DNA of 64,000 nt from Wuchereria bancrofti (Eukaryota; Nematoda; Chromadorea; Rhabditida; Onchocercidae): the NCBI GenBank assembly GCA_005281725.1, contig SSBO01000001.1, forward strand, positions 10,680,251 to 10,744,250, given 5' to 3'. Below are positions 13,834-26,939 of this stretch, one piece after another. Each line of letters starts with the position of its first letter. Within the stretch, counting starts at the first letter, position 1. A model generated the notes under the pieces. It did no database searches, had not been told where the DNA came from, and saw only the letters and a list, made by a program, of their open reading frames with translations. The translations under genes were made by a program, and so were the position numbers.

Positions 13834-14661
13834 ATAAAATTTTGGCAGCCTAGTATTCCTCTGATAAAAATATACTTTTGGCAGCCTAGTATTCCTCTGA
13901 TAAAAATATACCTTTGGCAGCCTAGTATTCCTCTGATAAAAATATACCTTTGGCAGCCTAGTATTCCTCTGATAAAAATATACCTTTGGCAGCCTAGTAT
14001 TCCTCTGATAAAAATATACCTTTGGCAGCCTAGTATTCCTCTGATAAAAATATACCTTTGGCAGCCTAGTATTCCTCTGATAAAAATATACCCTTGGCAG
14101 CCTAGTATTCCTCTGATAAAAATATACCCTTGGCAGCCTAGTATTCCTCTGATAAAAATATACCTTTGGCAGCCTAGTATTCCTCTGATAAAAATATACC
14201 CTTGGCAGCCTAGTATTCCTCTGATAAAAATATACCTTTGGCAGCCTAGTATTCCTCTGATAAAAATATACCTTTGGCAGCCTAGTATTCCTCTGATAAA
14301 AATATACCCTTGGCAGCCTAGTATTCCTCTGATAAAAATATACCTTTGGCAGCCTAGTATTCCTCTGATAAAAATATACCTTTGGCAGCCTAGTATTCCT
14401 CTGATAAAAATATACCCTTGGCAGCCTAGTATTCCTCTGATAAAAATATACCCTTGGCAGCCTAGTATTCCTCTGATAAAAATATACCTTTGGCAGCCTA
14501 GTATTCCTCTGATAAAAATATACCCTTGGCAGCCTAGTATTCCTCTGATAAAAATATACCCTTGGCAGCCTAGTATTCCTCTGATAAAAATATACCTTTG
14601 GCAGCCTAGTATTCCTCTGATAAAAATATACCTTTGGCAGCCTAGTATCCCTCTGATAAAA
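13834..14661 (-). repeat. 36-bp minisatellite, 23 tandem copies
   Basis: Twenty-three head-to-tail copies of a 36-base unit, almost identical. Apart from the two end copies the only variation is one C/T site (acctttggc versus acccttggc), seen as C in 8 and T in 15 copies. Because 36 is divisible by three, the - strand stays open as a peptide repeat with core FYQRNTRLP(K/R)VY. I read that ORF (14703-13825) as a by-product, not a gene. The array ends about 275 bases upstream of the F-box start codon, on the same strand. On that strand each unit contains TTTTTATCAG (acceptor-like) and CCAAAGGTATAT (donor-like). Confidence 0.95.
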
Positions 14662-16623
14662 AAGAGAGGGAGAGAAAAATATACCTATCAATAAGCATAA
14701 CAAAATTATAGTTTAATGAAACAAATTAAATAATGTAACGAATTCTAGAACAAAAAAAAAAAAAATAAACAAACATTCAGTTGGAGGTAAAAGAAAAAAT
14801 TTTCATCCTATTGAAAAGACAAAAAGAAGATAAAGAGAGGGAGAGAGAGAGAAATTTTAAATTCGTTTCAAAACAAGAGGAAAAGAAGAGAAAGTAAGGA
14901 AGGATTAAAAATGAAAATTTTATAATCGATTTTTATCCTTTCATTTTTTTTTTTCGCAATTTATAACATTGGATTGGTTTATGCTATCATTTGAAACAAT
15001 ACACGATGGGTAGCAGAATGTAACATATTAACATATATCCACTCATTGCCCTTTGACCTATTCATCTTGAGCTCTACTAATTTACTTATTAATGAATGGA
15101 TAATGGACATGTAGTAAAGTTGACGGTAAAATCAAATAAGCGACTGTTTAACTTCATCTGAAGAAAAAAAAAATTCCGAAAAATCGACAAAAGTATATAA
15201 TCGCCACTGACTTTCCGGATTAAAGAAACGGAAACAGAGCTATACAGGAAAGAAAAAGGTGTACCTCAAATCAGGTTCCCGTAAAATAGACATCAAATTA
15301 AAAGGAATTAAGGCAAGAATTAGTTGAACCAATTAAGAATTGAAACTAATTAAGAACTAATTAAGAATTATTTGAAACTATTCAAGCCATAAATATATCT
15401 ACTCATCACCAACAACCTCGATCGCTAGATATTGAACTATTGTTATATAATTCATTCCAAAGTTTCTATTTACCTAACCAATAAATTCATCTTTCAATAA
15501 TTCAGGTAATTTAACTATTAGTAGTTTGAAATTTTTATCTCGAAGGTTAACTTAAAGTTCAACTAAGTATATCGCATCCAAACCACTTATTCTAACCTAT
15601 CTGAAGTATCTAAAGAATAAATTATGAGCTGTAGTCGACATACTAATCTCTTCAATCTAAATTTTCTAAGTTCAAATTGCTTCTCACAGTAATCACGAAT
15701 TTATGTCAAAGTTTAGATGAAATCTAATTTCAAATCCAATTAATTTATTCCATCTCTTTCCATTTAATTAGTCAACTATTTTCATTCCATTCATTTTAAA
15801 TACCATTTTTATTTCATCTTACCTTCTTGTGATTATTTGTACAAATTCCTCATTCAAAAAATAATGAAAACCCAAATTCAAACACGTCGAGAGAGCACGT
15901 TCAAACACGTTGAGAGAGCACGTGCGTAAAGCATGCAACACATATATGCCAAAGTAAGACTTTACTCGCGTAAAGGAATTCTACTAATTTCCATTCAAAT
16001 TTTCCGGTAAAAAAAAAGAATACCGAAAAAGTACATATTGAAGGCAGTAAATGTTACGACGTAACTATACAAGGATGATCTGCGCAAATAATTCTAATCA
16101 CAAAAATGAATTAAACTTTCTATAATTTCAAGAAAAAAGTAATCAAATAAAAATTAATAAAATGAAAAAATTCATCATTGAAGTGCTGATTCACAACATA
16201 TCTTTCAGAAATTACAAACAAAACAGACTAGTTAGATTAATTTTAATTGTTAGAAATTGTAAATCTTCTTATAAATAATCTTTTCTGATGAGATATGATC
16301 ATTTCCGAGGAGAATTGTATACTGTCATTGAATGATCGAATATTCTCAGTTAACTTATCCAATTTCGGATAAAGCTTCTCGTAAAAAATATCCAATACCA
16401 TTCATTAAACAATATTCATAACTACCAATAATATAAAAAGTAACTAACCATTTTCAATAAATTTCAATTATAAAGATCTTTAGCATATTTTTTTACCTTT
16501 AGCAGAACAAACTAATGTATAAATAGAAATGAAGAAAAAAAAAAAATGAATTGTTATGAACATAAGGTAATCGTATCTATGACACTTTTCTTTAGTGAAC
16601 GAACAGCACTGCATTACGCATTG
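14662..16623. other. Intergenic region, no gene seen
   Basis: About 2 kb of AT-rich sequence between the minisatellite and the 3' end of the Mlx-like gene. It includes a GA-rich stretch (about 14826-14905) and a short duplicated motif containing GAGAGAGCACGT at about 15886-15922. No open frame with coding character. Confidence 0.5.
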
Positions 16624-18273
16624 TCAACATTTATACACAGCATCTAATGTATCTCGAGAAATTTTCTGAAAAAAAAAGAAATATATCTAATTATATTTGT
16701 ATAAGCAGTTAGTAATACCAATATTAAATGGAAATTTTCACGAAATAGTAAAATAAAAAGAATAACAAGAAAACTAACATCATAATCTACAATTTCCACC
16801 CAAGGTAGTAATGTTTCTATTACGGACTGTAAACTAGAAACATTCACTTGTCTGCGAAATGAAACAAAACACGAATCAAGGAAGGCTTGAATCTGAAAAT
16901 AATTCTAAGTACGGAAAAGATTAATCACACATTTAAGGTTATTAAGGCTAACCATAGTTTAAAAGATAACGATATTCTAGAAATGATAAAATCCAAAATT
17001 GAGTGATTCGTCATGCCTTACTCTGTTAAATGACTTCCTCAGAAAATATTCCATTCGATAGAATAACTGTATTAGACTACAAATCTTTTTTGGACAAAAT
17101 AATGGAAAACCAATAACATGAACAAAAAAAAAAAAAAAAAACCAACCAAGAATTTGATCTTTGACTTTTTAAAACAAAAACTACTCACAATTTGACACTG
17201 AATCGAAGATTTGTTAGATGTACAACTGTTTACTGCCATATTTTCATATTGCTTGGCGATAAGTTCAAGTGCTGACACCTAAATAAGCAAAACTATGTGA
17301 AAAAATGCACAAAAAAGTTAGATATAAAAAACTATAAAATGAGTAAGTAATATAAAATAAGTAAAAAGAAAATTTATGACAGATTACAAACCTGCGCAGC
17401 TAGTTGAGAAATTGTTTCATTCAGATTTTCATTCTCTTTTTTTAATTGATTTAAATAATCAGCTGCACGAAATAAAATTGCTGCATTAGTCGTTTTACAC
17501 CCAATGGGTGAGAATGATGGTGGCAACAACTCCTTCAATTCTTGATATCCAATCTAAACCATTAGAAATTTGAAAAATTTAACATAAAAAATTCGATAAA
17601 ATTATGCCATCTCAGGTTAAGTGTACATATAATGTAATTTTAGAACAACCCAAGTAATCTGTTTTTCTTCTATTTTCACTCCCAAATAAAAACAGAATCA
17701 CATTATCAGATGATGGTAGTATAAATTTGTACAGGTGATGGTCTTATAAATTTGTACCTTCTGAATTTCCGGATCCTGAGCAAGCAATTGCGAATCAGTA
17801 AATTTGCTTTATATTGTTAATTTGGAGTCATTTTCATAATATGCAGTAAGTAAATCGCAATTTATTGATCGAGTATGAGTACTACTACTAACTATTATCA
17901 CTTCCAGATCATTTCCACAGATGATGATATTATAGAAGTCACATATGCACTTTTTTTACATCAAAAAAATAAAAAAGAAAACGATTCAAATTTCGGATGT
18001 CAAAGTGAGTTTAAAATCGACTTGAAAATTATCTTATGCTATGCTAAGATGGGTATAGTTCAACTAATTATTAGCATTTGACACACAAACACATCTCAAA
18101 TTCTACTGATTAACCCAACAATCCAGAATTAATTAAAATGGACAAACATTGATAGCTTCTCGACGCTGTCGTTCACATCTTAAATGAGTTGCTTTCTTAC
18201 GATCTGTTGAATCTGGACTATTTTTCGAATCACGTGAATCACCTGGTATTTCTGGTGACGAATTTGATGACAT
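16624..18273 (-). CDS. mxl-2: Mlx-like bHLH-leucine zipper transcription factor
   Basis: Probably the worm Mlx ortholog, a nuclear DNA-binding partner of Mondo-type factors at E-box-like sites; in animals the pair links gene expression to nutrient state. Exons (- strand): 18273-18148, 17553-17392, 17278-17189, 16892-16779, 16665-16624; 177 residues, every junction in frame. The order of domains matches Mlx: an N-terminal Ser/Asp-rich stretch, basic region KKATHLRCERQRREAIN (residues 26-42), helix-loop-helix GYQELKELLPP...AILFRAADYLNQL, a short zipper/coil, then the Mlx-specific C-terminal dimerisation domain, IQAFLDSCFVSFRRQVNVSS... in exon 4. The basic-region H-E-R pattern (H30, E34, R38) needed for CANNTG contact is present. 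The tail stops soon after TLDAVYKC, shorter than my recollection of vertebrate Mlx. The symbol follows the C. elegans Mlx ortholog and is inference. Confidence 0.85.
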
Positions 18274-20696
18274 AAACTTCTCCTTTTTTTTTTTAGCAAA
18301 CTATAAGAATTCGTAAATAACGGTGCCTAATTGTCCTAAAATAAATTTTTTCTTTAAATAATGATGCAAAAATCAATAATAATAAAATTAATGAAAAATT
18401 ATCTTTCATATATGCCTTTTAATATTCTATCGAAGGAAAGAATTCAAACGATGAATTTCCATGAAGATTGATAAAACACTAACAAGTAATACAAAAAAAA
18501 AAAAAAAACGTTTGATGCTCTCCCAGAAAAATTACAAAACAAAAATGAGCAAAGAACACATGTAACTAAATATTTTATAACATATTGACCAGCCCATTTC
18601 CTGTTTACTTCAAAATTCTCTTTCAATATTTCATACTTTCGACTGCCGTTTTGTATGAATGTTGCATCACACAATTATGTAATCAAAAATTTGGGCATTT
18701 TAATCAATTTTGAAGGAGAACTAATCTATAGTCAAGAAGTTAATTTATTGATTTGTACTAGAAGAGTTATTTCTATTTTTAAAATTCAAAAAAAAATAAA
18801 ATTCAAATTAAAAATTAATCCATCTTTTTTTTTTCATTTTAAACAAATAATAAGAGAAGTTGCCAAATTCAATTCTCTCTGCATTTCAGGCTGAATACAA
18901 ACTAATGCACACTCTGTCACTAATATCAACCAATCTCATTAACATTTTTAGCAAACAACCAATATAAATTTTATCCCTGAATCTATCAATTGAAATTGTT
19001 ACATCCAGTAAATTCTCAAATTTACCTTCAACGCTTGATTTCAACTTTTTGAAATCTACCGGCAATTTTCCAACTATTATCAGCTTACCCATCACTATGC
19101 TTGTTTTCAGTGTTAGATATTACTTTTAACACAAGAAAATTTGGCAGTAGAATACCAAAAACTTTGTATGCAAAAATCTATTTTGTCTTACTTTCCATAC
19201 TCCCAAAAAAAAGAAAAAGTTGTCCAAAAGAAAGACTAAAACTATAATAACAATGGCGGAAAAAAGAAAAAAAAAATGCATTCTTTTCAAAGTGATATTT
19301 GGAACTTAGATTGAAGGAAAACCTAATGGTTTCAGATTATAAATGGATAGTTTGTAAAAAGAACACTAAGCATACATCAAATTTTTTTTTTTTTATTCAA
19401 CACGTATGATAATTCCACAAATTTATTCAGAGACATGAAAATACAAGAAAAAATGATTTAGTACTGCGAAAGATAAAACGATCAGTGAGGCAAAAAAGAA
19501 TAAAGTTAAGGAGGTAAAAAAAGAAGTTGAAATATCAAGTCAAAAACTCAAATACATACTCCGACAACCAAAAATTTCTTGCAACGTAAACAAAAACAGG
19601 ACCTTTAAAGTAATGGAAAAGGAAGCAGCAGCAGCAATAGGAAAATACAAAATAATGAAGTAAAATGAAGAAAGAGATATTTGAACTTCTCTCTCTTCCT
19701 CTTTAGCAATAGCCATAAGGAGCTGGCATATCCGCCCAATGACTCCTTTTCTCTTAAGAAGTAAATTACGTCCCAAAAGATAATCAAGAAAATTTTTATG
19801 GGACACTATCATCTTGAAAGTTAAGAATCGCATGATACTGCTACCATTTCCAACTTTTCGGCTTTCACGAAGCAAGAAATAATTGCTTTTCTATTTAGTC
19901 ATGATGTATGTCCTGAGTTAATGACATGATAAAATATAGAAATCCTCCCAACTTTGTTCCCTCCATCCTCAGTTCGATCGTAAAAACAATTAAAACAAGA
20001 CAAAATAAGAATACCTCCCAGACAATATTACATGGCGATATTATAAAGATCAAAACTGAACATGAAGAAAAATGAATTTCCTAGCTTATGAAAGATTAGA
20101 AGAAATTAAAAGAACATTACTTGAAATTTGTCAACAAGCACAAAAATTGATCATAGATGAAACCACCATTACAATTTCAAAACATTAAAATTTGTCAAAT
20201 TTAAAAGACGTAAAATAACTGAGGATGCTAAATATCAAGTGTTCTTATTATAAAATGAGACGAACTAAAGTAGACAATTGATCAGCAAATAACTACTTTC
20301 CATAATAATAAATGTAAAGATTTACCTATTAAACTAGAATAAAGAAATTTCCATAATAGAAATACATTTCACAAGTAGGATAATTAGGAACACAACAATA
20401 ACGTGAACAAAAACGTAATAAATACTTAGCATATTTCACATCGCGGTATCTATCTCAGTAATTCATAGCATTAACAATTCTAAAAAGCTGGAATAACATC
20501 ACAAAATTACATATGGAATAGAATTAACTTTTCAAAAATACAAAATTGAATATTATCGTACAGTAATTAGAAAAAAAAAACTTAAAAGAAAAATTAGACA
20601 AATCATTAACGGAAAAAAGTCCACTTCATTATTAAAGTTACTATACATGGCAGCAAATGGCCAAAAATATTTCGCGAGATTTTTTTAATATAATTA
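18274..20696. other. Intergenic region, no supported gene
   Basis: About 2.4 kb between the Mlx-like and NXF1 genes (both - strand). A few open frames of 60-110 codons occur on both strands, for example near 18600-18670, 18886-19095 and 19700-19875 on the - strand. None shows a family motif, and none can be linked into a phased splice model. Presumably it contains the Mlx promoter and NXF1 3' UTR. Confidence 0.45.
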
Positions 20697-23600
20697 CTAC
20701 TGGAAAGCTTCAGCCGGAATCCTATCACGCACAGCTAAAAATGCTTGCCCCGCAGCCTGAAATATCAAATGGACATACACATACCAACAAAAAAATCGAG
20801 AACTATTAAGCAGATAAACATGAATAATGAGAAGTAAATATTTAATATGCATTTTTCAATAGTTGATTCGATTTTTAAATTGAAAAAAAATCTTAAAGCA
20901 AACCTCATAATTCCAATTCTGATCAATTAAACATTTCTTAGACCATTCTGGTTTCATTCTACTTTCTTGACAAAACGCATCAACCATTTGTTGTTGCATT
21001 TGTCGGTCACCTGCTGCAGCACGTTCAGATGGTGTTAGTTCCTGCGGCTGGGGGACGGATGCTGCGGAGCTTTGAATATTATCCGCTATGGACATTCCAC
21101 CTATTGCATCCGTTGTTGCAACTGCAGCATCCGGAGGTAGCTAAAAGTGTTTTCATAGGAATATTTTTTTTTTTGTAATAATTTTCGATTAGTGCATAAG
21201 TAAATGCAACCATAAAAAAGTCCTATATTCATTTTCAGCGATAGGTATACTATAATAGGGGGTTGCAAATTGAAAAAGATCAAACTTTTAAGGAATTCGT
21301 CACCATCGACTTATAACGCTGTATCCGTTCCATAAATACTCCACTGACAAACAACATGTCGTTGACAACTGCTATTTTCCTGAAGATAAGGCATTTTATT
21401 TTCTAGGTGATATTATGGAGGAGTCATGAAATTTCTAATATGAAGTGGTCTGAAACTCGAACAAAAGCGCGACAATCAAATAGTTGAGCAACTCTTAAGA
21501 AAAACTTTTCTAAAATTAGACATTTATCACTGTTATAGTGGGCAAAGTTTTTCTACTTCCAATCGGAACCTTACCAACATCTCTTATTATACTCTTATTA
21601 TCAACAAAAAATATAATGTCCGCAAAAACAATGAAAACTTACCCATCACCTTTGTTAACAACAACAAAATTACGACAAAAGAATCTGAGTTCGTCGTCAT
21701 CTCCAACTTTCTCCAAACCATCACGAAAAAAACCTTCAACGGCGAAACACATGTGCTTGTCCTAAAAATTGTTCTTACAAAAATGCAGTGAGATTAAAAC
21801 AAGAAAATCCGTTCCAGCAATGTTTATAACACTTTAGGTCAATAATAAAATGAACAAGACCCCTTAAGTGGAATGAATGCAATAAAAAAATAATTTCAAT
21901 ATTATCTGATGGCGGCTAACATCATACAATCGATAAAACATCTCAAGTCAAAACTATGACTGTGGTAAAGAATCATTAAACTTACAGTTATTAAAGAAAC
22001 ATCAACCAAAAATGTATCCATCAAATGTTTGGTAACTGGAAGTTTCCGTAGAGCAACAATAATATCCATTGCTCCTTTATATATTACTTTTTCTCGAAAA
22101 CGTTCCCATCTTTCCATGCATTTGATATTGTGTGATGTCTTACGATAAGTACTATATATGCTATAACGAAATATTAGTTTGTTTTTGCCATTCTTTCATT
22201 ATGAGAGGTTTTTATCCTAAATTTTTATCCTTCAGTTCGGCAAGACGTTCAGCATGGCGTAATGAACCCTAAAAGCCCCCTCAAAACACATCATTTATTA
22301 TTAAAAGCAAATCATTTAAGCTACTGTCATTTCAATGGTAAAGCAAAACAAGAAGTGGATAAAGTAAGGCAAAAAAACAAAAAGCGGATAGCCGCTTCAA
22401 AAAACATCAAAACAAAAAGCAGATAAAGTACACAAAAATATGATACTAACCTTGGGTTGAAATAAGGTTTCCTTTCATTTGCATCTGTTAAATTTTCCGC
22501 ACACACTGTAAATGTAGCCTGAAATCAAAAACTGATTAACTGCTCACTCAGTGCGAAAAACAATCCCAGTCAGCAATATTGATAGTTGATAAGGCTGTAG
22601 AAATTAAAAACACTGCAAGTCATTGCAAGAATGATATATGAAAAACTGAATATATCAATTACTCAGAAATGTCATTCGGTCGTAGTTCACGACACATTAT
22701 GAAAATCATAAAATATTAAAAAGACGACTAACATTTTCATCGTAGGCATTAATCAAATTTTTCCTGTTATTAACATCCGGATCATCATATGCAGCTATAA
22801 ATTCGACGATGAATGCTTCAATAAGAGCACGGTGATCATCGGTGCCGTAAAAGCTTGGCTAAAAACAACAAAAACTTTAAGGATTGGCCGTGAATTTTAT
22901 AAATCAATCACTAACCAGAGAAACTGGACAGTCTCACATTCTGCTCGAACAAAATCAACAGTAATTCTAGATAACTATGCAACGATTTTGCAACTGGTAT
23001 AGAAACCAATTGGAGAAAAAAAAAATATTTACCTTAAATGGTGGTAGCTTGGCATTTTCATCTAAATCTGGTACAACAGATGAAAGAGATCGTTGGACCG
23101 GAATACCATCCTGAAAACATCTAGGATAAGAAAGAGCAATTGGTTCATGCTCCTGCTATGAATGCAAAAACTAATAGAAGGCTTTTGCATAATAAAGTTT
23201 GTATAATTCTTTCATAATCATCTGTACATAACTCTGCTGAATAAAAACATATTACATGTAACAAAGTAATCCAATCCCAAAAAATTTTTACTATACAGAT
23301 CCAATTATGTAAAACAGAAACTCTAGTTAGTATGTAGAACAATTTCATAAATGAGTTTCTTTATAAATGAAAAAGACTTACCAGCACGGTTACCTTCGGA
23401 AAGACGCGATGTACAGCGCTGTAATCGAGAGAACATTCTTATATTATATAATGTATGGATGCACACATAAATATCCATCCACCACATATGAAATGAAATA
23501 TGGAACCAAGAAATATTTCTGTGGACAAATATTTAAAGAATGAGGCAACCTTCACTTCACCGAAAATTTAACAAAAATTTAATAGTTTGATTATCATAGA

Positions 23601-26446
23601 TGCATTTGCTTGAAGCAGTGCTATGAACGAAAAGAATAACTCCGCATAAACAACTGATAACCTTAAATAAGCTTCTGCTGATGAATATGAACCACATAAG
23701 GGATTATTTTCAAAAAATAATGCTTCAACTGGCCATCCTTTCAACTTCTCCAATTCCGATTCCTTGTCGATCTGAATTAACATGGACCTCATTTCTTGAT
23801 TTACATAAACAATAATTTTACTTTTGCAGGCCAAATATTTGGAGAGATATTGACAATCAAGTAACTGTGACTCAAATGTCAGTGCCATTAGCTACTGAAA
23901 GTTTTGAGCAATTACAAAAAAAAAAAAAAAAAAAACGAAGAAATCAAAATAGTGCTGTTTACTTGATTAGCCGATAAATCCAACGTTTTTACATTTCTGA
24001 TGCGATAAAGAAGACATGCGAAGAAATCCAAGAAGCGAAGGCGATTACCCTAAAAATAGAGTAGTAGATAGGCTATTACAGAACAGACAAAGCTGTCCTC
24101 ATTTCTGTAAAATAAAAGAAACCAATTCCATTCTGGGTTCATCTCCATACTCTCACATAACCACATACTCATTACATCCCTTATCGGAACACAATCCAAA
24201 AAAGTTACTCTTTGGCACTGTTCAATCCCTACCCCTTTGCATTTCGATAAATACCCTTCCAAGTACGATTTTAGGGACAGCTAATTTTTAAGAGTATTAA
24301 CTACATAAATAAAAACCTTCATGCTTAAGGCAGTTACATCTCCATAGTGTTGGTCGATCAAATCGACAACTGCCATCATAATATTGTTACGCGTTAAAGA
24401 AAGATGCAAACTTCTCGAACGAAACACTGAAACATTCAAACTGATTGTAGTGGAGCTATTTGAAAACAAAAGAAAAATTTACAAACCATCTCTTTCCATT
24501 TTGTCAGATAAACGGATGGATTTTTGCTTCAACCACTTCCTAACAGGGTCAATGACTTCTCGAGTCATTTGTCATATCCTGCTGCTATCGAATTAGATTA
24601 CTAGATCAAAGGAGAAACTACCGGCTTTGAAAACCAAAAAGCAAATAAAGAGCGAGACAAATCGAAAACCCATTAACGAATCATGCAGAATTAACTTACT
24701 TCACTTCTATGAAAATTTGCATACCATACTTTGAAAGAGCTAACTCACAAATCAAATCCAACTAACATGGTCCACCTGCTTTTTCAGAAATACGACAAAA
24801 AAAAGTATCAAACTTACATTCATCTAAACCAAATTCACTCAAATCAAGAGCGTGTGTTTCCGCATTATAGCGTTTCTTCAAACATTCCTGAAACGATGCA
24901 CATTATTTACAATTTTTTCCGTTAATTTGAGGGAAAAACTATAATGATTTATTGAAAACAAAATTTTTGACAACGAGTACAATCCAAAACTTAAAATCTC
25001 GGAATCCTCTAACGATTTCCCTATTAAAATCACCAAACTAATAATTAAACAGAAACCGCAATTAGATCTCTTTCATTCATTGATATTGTAGCAAAACCAG
25101 CTGATACACGTGATAATAAAAAGGTAATTGGTGCATTTGTATTCGGATCTCGGACACGCCTTGATATAGCGTGGATTGCCGCAGCTGTCTGAATAATAAT
25201 GATTAAAATCCTACAAAATTAAAAATCATATGGTCAAGGTTTCGCGTAGGCTAAACTACAATAACACTAGGATAGACTGAAATAAGTCTAGACTCGATCT
25301 GTTTATAAACTTTTATGCTGAATTACTAAGTGCCTTTCAGCTCAGGATTTATAGAGAAAGCATCTCATGGAATAGCAAGAAATGATAAAAAAAAACACTA
25401 AAATCTAATTAAGGAAATGAATTATTATTAAACAATTTGATTTACGTCATCATCCTCAACAAAAAATGTTATGTCGCCTCGATCCACTCTGAACAACAAA
25501 GGTTTCACGTCGTCGATATATTGTCCGATTGACCGCATAATAAAATCCTTTCCAATTGCAGCACCTCTTACAACCTAAAACAATAATTAAGAGTCAATTA
25601 ATTTCTATTCCTAAGATTTGAAAACACCAGCCACCAAGGAAGTGCATACCTTAATCTGATTCATAACAACTGCTGTAGTGGTCGCACTACCACCGGCACC
25701 ACGTTGCAACTGCCTATCACGTCTGTTATCAAGATGAATTTTTAATGATATGCGATCTCTTCCATTACCTAGAAACAATTACAGCAATAGCCAATCAAAT
25801 CAAAGTTCTAATCCATAATGCCTATTTGTCTAACTTCAGAAATAAAAGAAGTCACAGATTCTAGCTAAGGGTAATGATTTAAAATCATACCTTTTCCAGA
25901 ACCTCTTCCTCCCCGTCCATATCCACCACCCATGTTTCGTCCCTGCACTCTGAAGAGACGCGGATCGAAATCCTACAAAAAAAAAATATTAAAATTATAA
26001 AAATGCTCGAGAATACTGCATGAATAATCAGATCTTGCTAATTAATTTCGTAAGCCACTGCAGTCACCACTGAACGGTAAGGACATAACCCTCATTATCC
26101 GGCACAAGCAACGATGTGACGGATGTGTTTTCTGTCGCAGCAGAAAAAGGATGTTTGAAAAGCACCAACAGTCCTACTATTTAGGTTTAAATTAGTAGGA
26201 CTGTTTTGGTTTAAATAGTAATATCAGTCCCATAAACCACTATGATGCTAAAAAATGCTAAAAATCAATGTGATGCTAAAAATAAAAAAAACAATTTCCA
26301 CAAGCCAAACTTTAAAAAAAAAAACTCACTTTTCCATCGTCATCATCATCATCAAACCTCGGTGCTAAATCACTATCATAATAAATGAGCTTTTTCATTG
26401 TCATTTTCTTGGCATCCCATTTCTGATGACCACCACGTCGACTCAT
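20697..26446 (-). CDS. nxf-1: Nuclear RNA export factor 1 (NXF1/TAP)
   Basis: Bulk mRNA export receptor; in animals it works with the p15/NXT partner and passes mRNPs through nuclear pores. Exons (- strand): 26446-26330, 25972-25891, 25768-25651, 25574-25446, 25188-25057, 24887-24818, 24426-24317, 24049-23963, 23891-23662, 23418-23382, 23110-23033, 22858-22733, 22518-22451, 22151-21986, 21761-21643, 21379-21286, 21140-20904, 20756-20697; about 686 residues. Domains in order: Arg/Gly-rich N-terminus, RRM-like fold (VVRGAAIGKDF...ITFFVEDDD), leucine-rich repeats (KTLDLSANQ, ALFFENNPLC), NTF2-like domain starting PSFYGTDDHRALIEAFIVEF, and a C-terminal UBA-like TAP-C domain (MVDAFCQESRMKPEWSKKCL, then NWNYE). 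The ATG lies 8 bases after a TTTTAG site. By my count exon 25768-25651 is one base short of the frame its neighbours need; this may be my counting or a sequence error. Confidence 0.93.
26167..26205. repeat. Perfect 13-bp inverted repeat in NXF1 intron 1
   Basis: AACAGTCCTACTA at 26167-26179 is mirrored exactly by TAGTAGGACTGTT at 26193-26205, with a 13-base loop. In the NXF1 pre-mRNA it can form a 13-bp hairpin. It lies inside intron 1 (26329-25973). Confidence 0.85.
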
Positions 26447-26939
26447 ACTGCTATCTAAAATGAAAACAGTTTATTTAAGCGGAAAAGTTCAACACTTAAC
26501 ACAATAAGAGATTAATGATAAATTGATCGATCATAATTTCCGCGGTGCAAATATGAACTGCACAATGAAGCAAGCTGAAACAAATTTCATGCCCATACCT
26601 CATCCAAGATAATCTGTCGGTTTATAAAGATTGTCATCCTAAATCTTTACATGTATAGTATTTAAGTACTCTTCTCATCATTAATATGCAAAAGTTAAAC
26701 AATACCAGATATGACAATATATGCATTCCAAGCATGTCTATATGCAACTTAAAATTTAACCTGCCACAGTTTACTATCACAATTCTGTAATGAATCATCT
26801 GATTAGTTCCTTAATCAGTCAATATCTACTAGATTAGTATCACTATTTCTTAACAATAAGTTCACATCATCATTTCCTAGTGAGGTTAAACAGTTCAGTA
26901 CATGAGATCAGTACATATAAAGTATGCGAATTACACTAC

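Noticed and set aside
13834..14661. CRISPR-like array
   Set aside because: The units are contiguous without unique spacers and the setting is an intron-containing eukaryotic locus.
13825..14703. 292-codon open frame on the - strand, repeat protein
   Set aside because: It exists because a 36-base tandem repeat cannot introduce frame shifts. There is no independent sign of translation.
15884..15924. E-box CACGTG near a Mlx-type gene as an autoregulatory site
   Set aside because: It lies downstream of the gene, in a short duplicated motif, and a single hexamer is expected by chance.
18444..19095. Minus-strand frames upstream of the Mlx-like gene as extra 5' exons
   Set aside because: No splice combination links them in phase to the bHLH exon, and their peptides match nothing I know.
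22213..22270. Extra NXF1 exon reading GSLRHAERLAELKDKN
   Set aside because: It has no usable donor and its phase does not fit. Exon 22518-22451 joins 22151-21986 in phase and gives a better match to the family.
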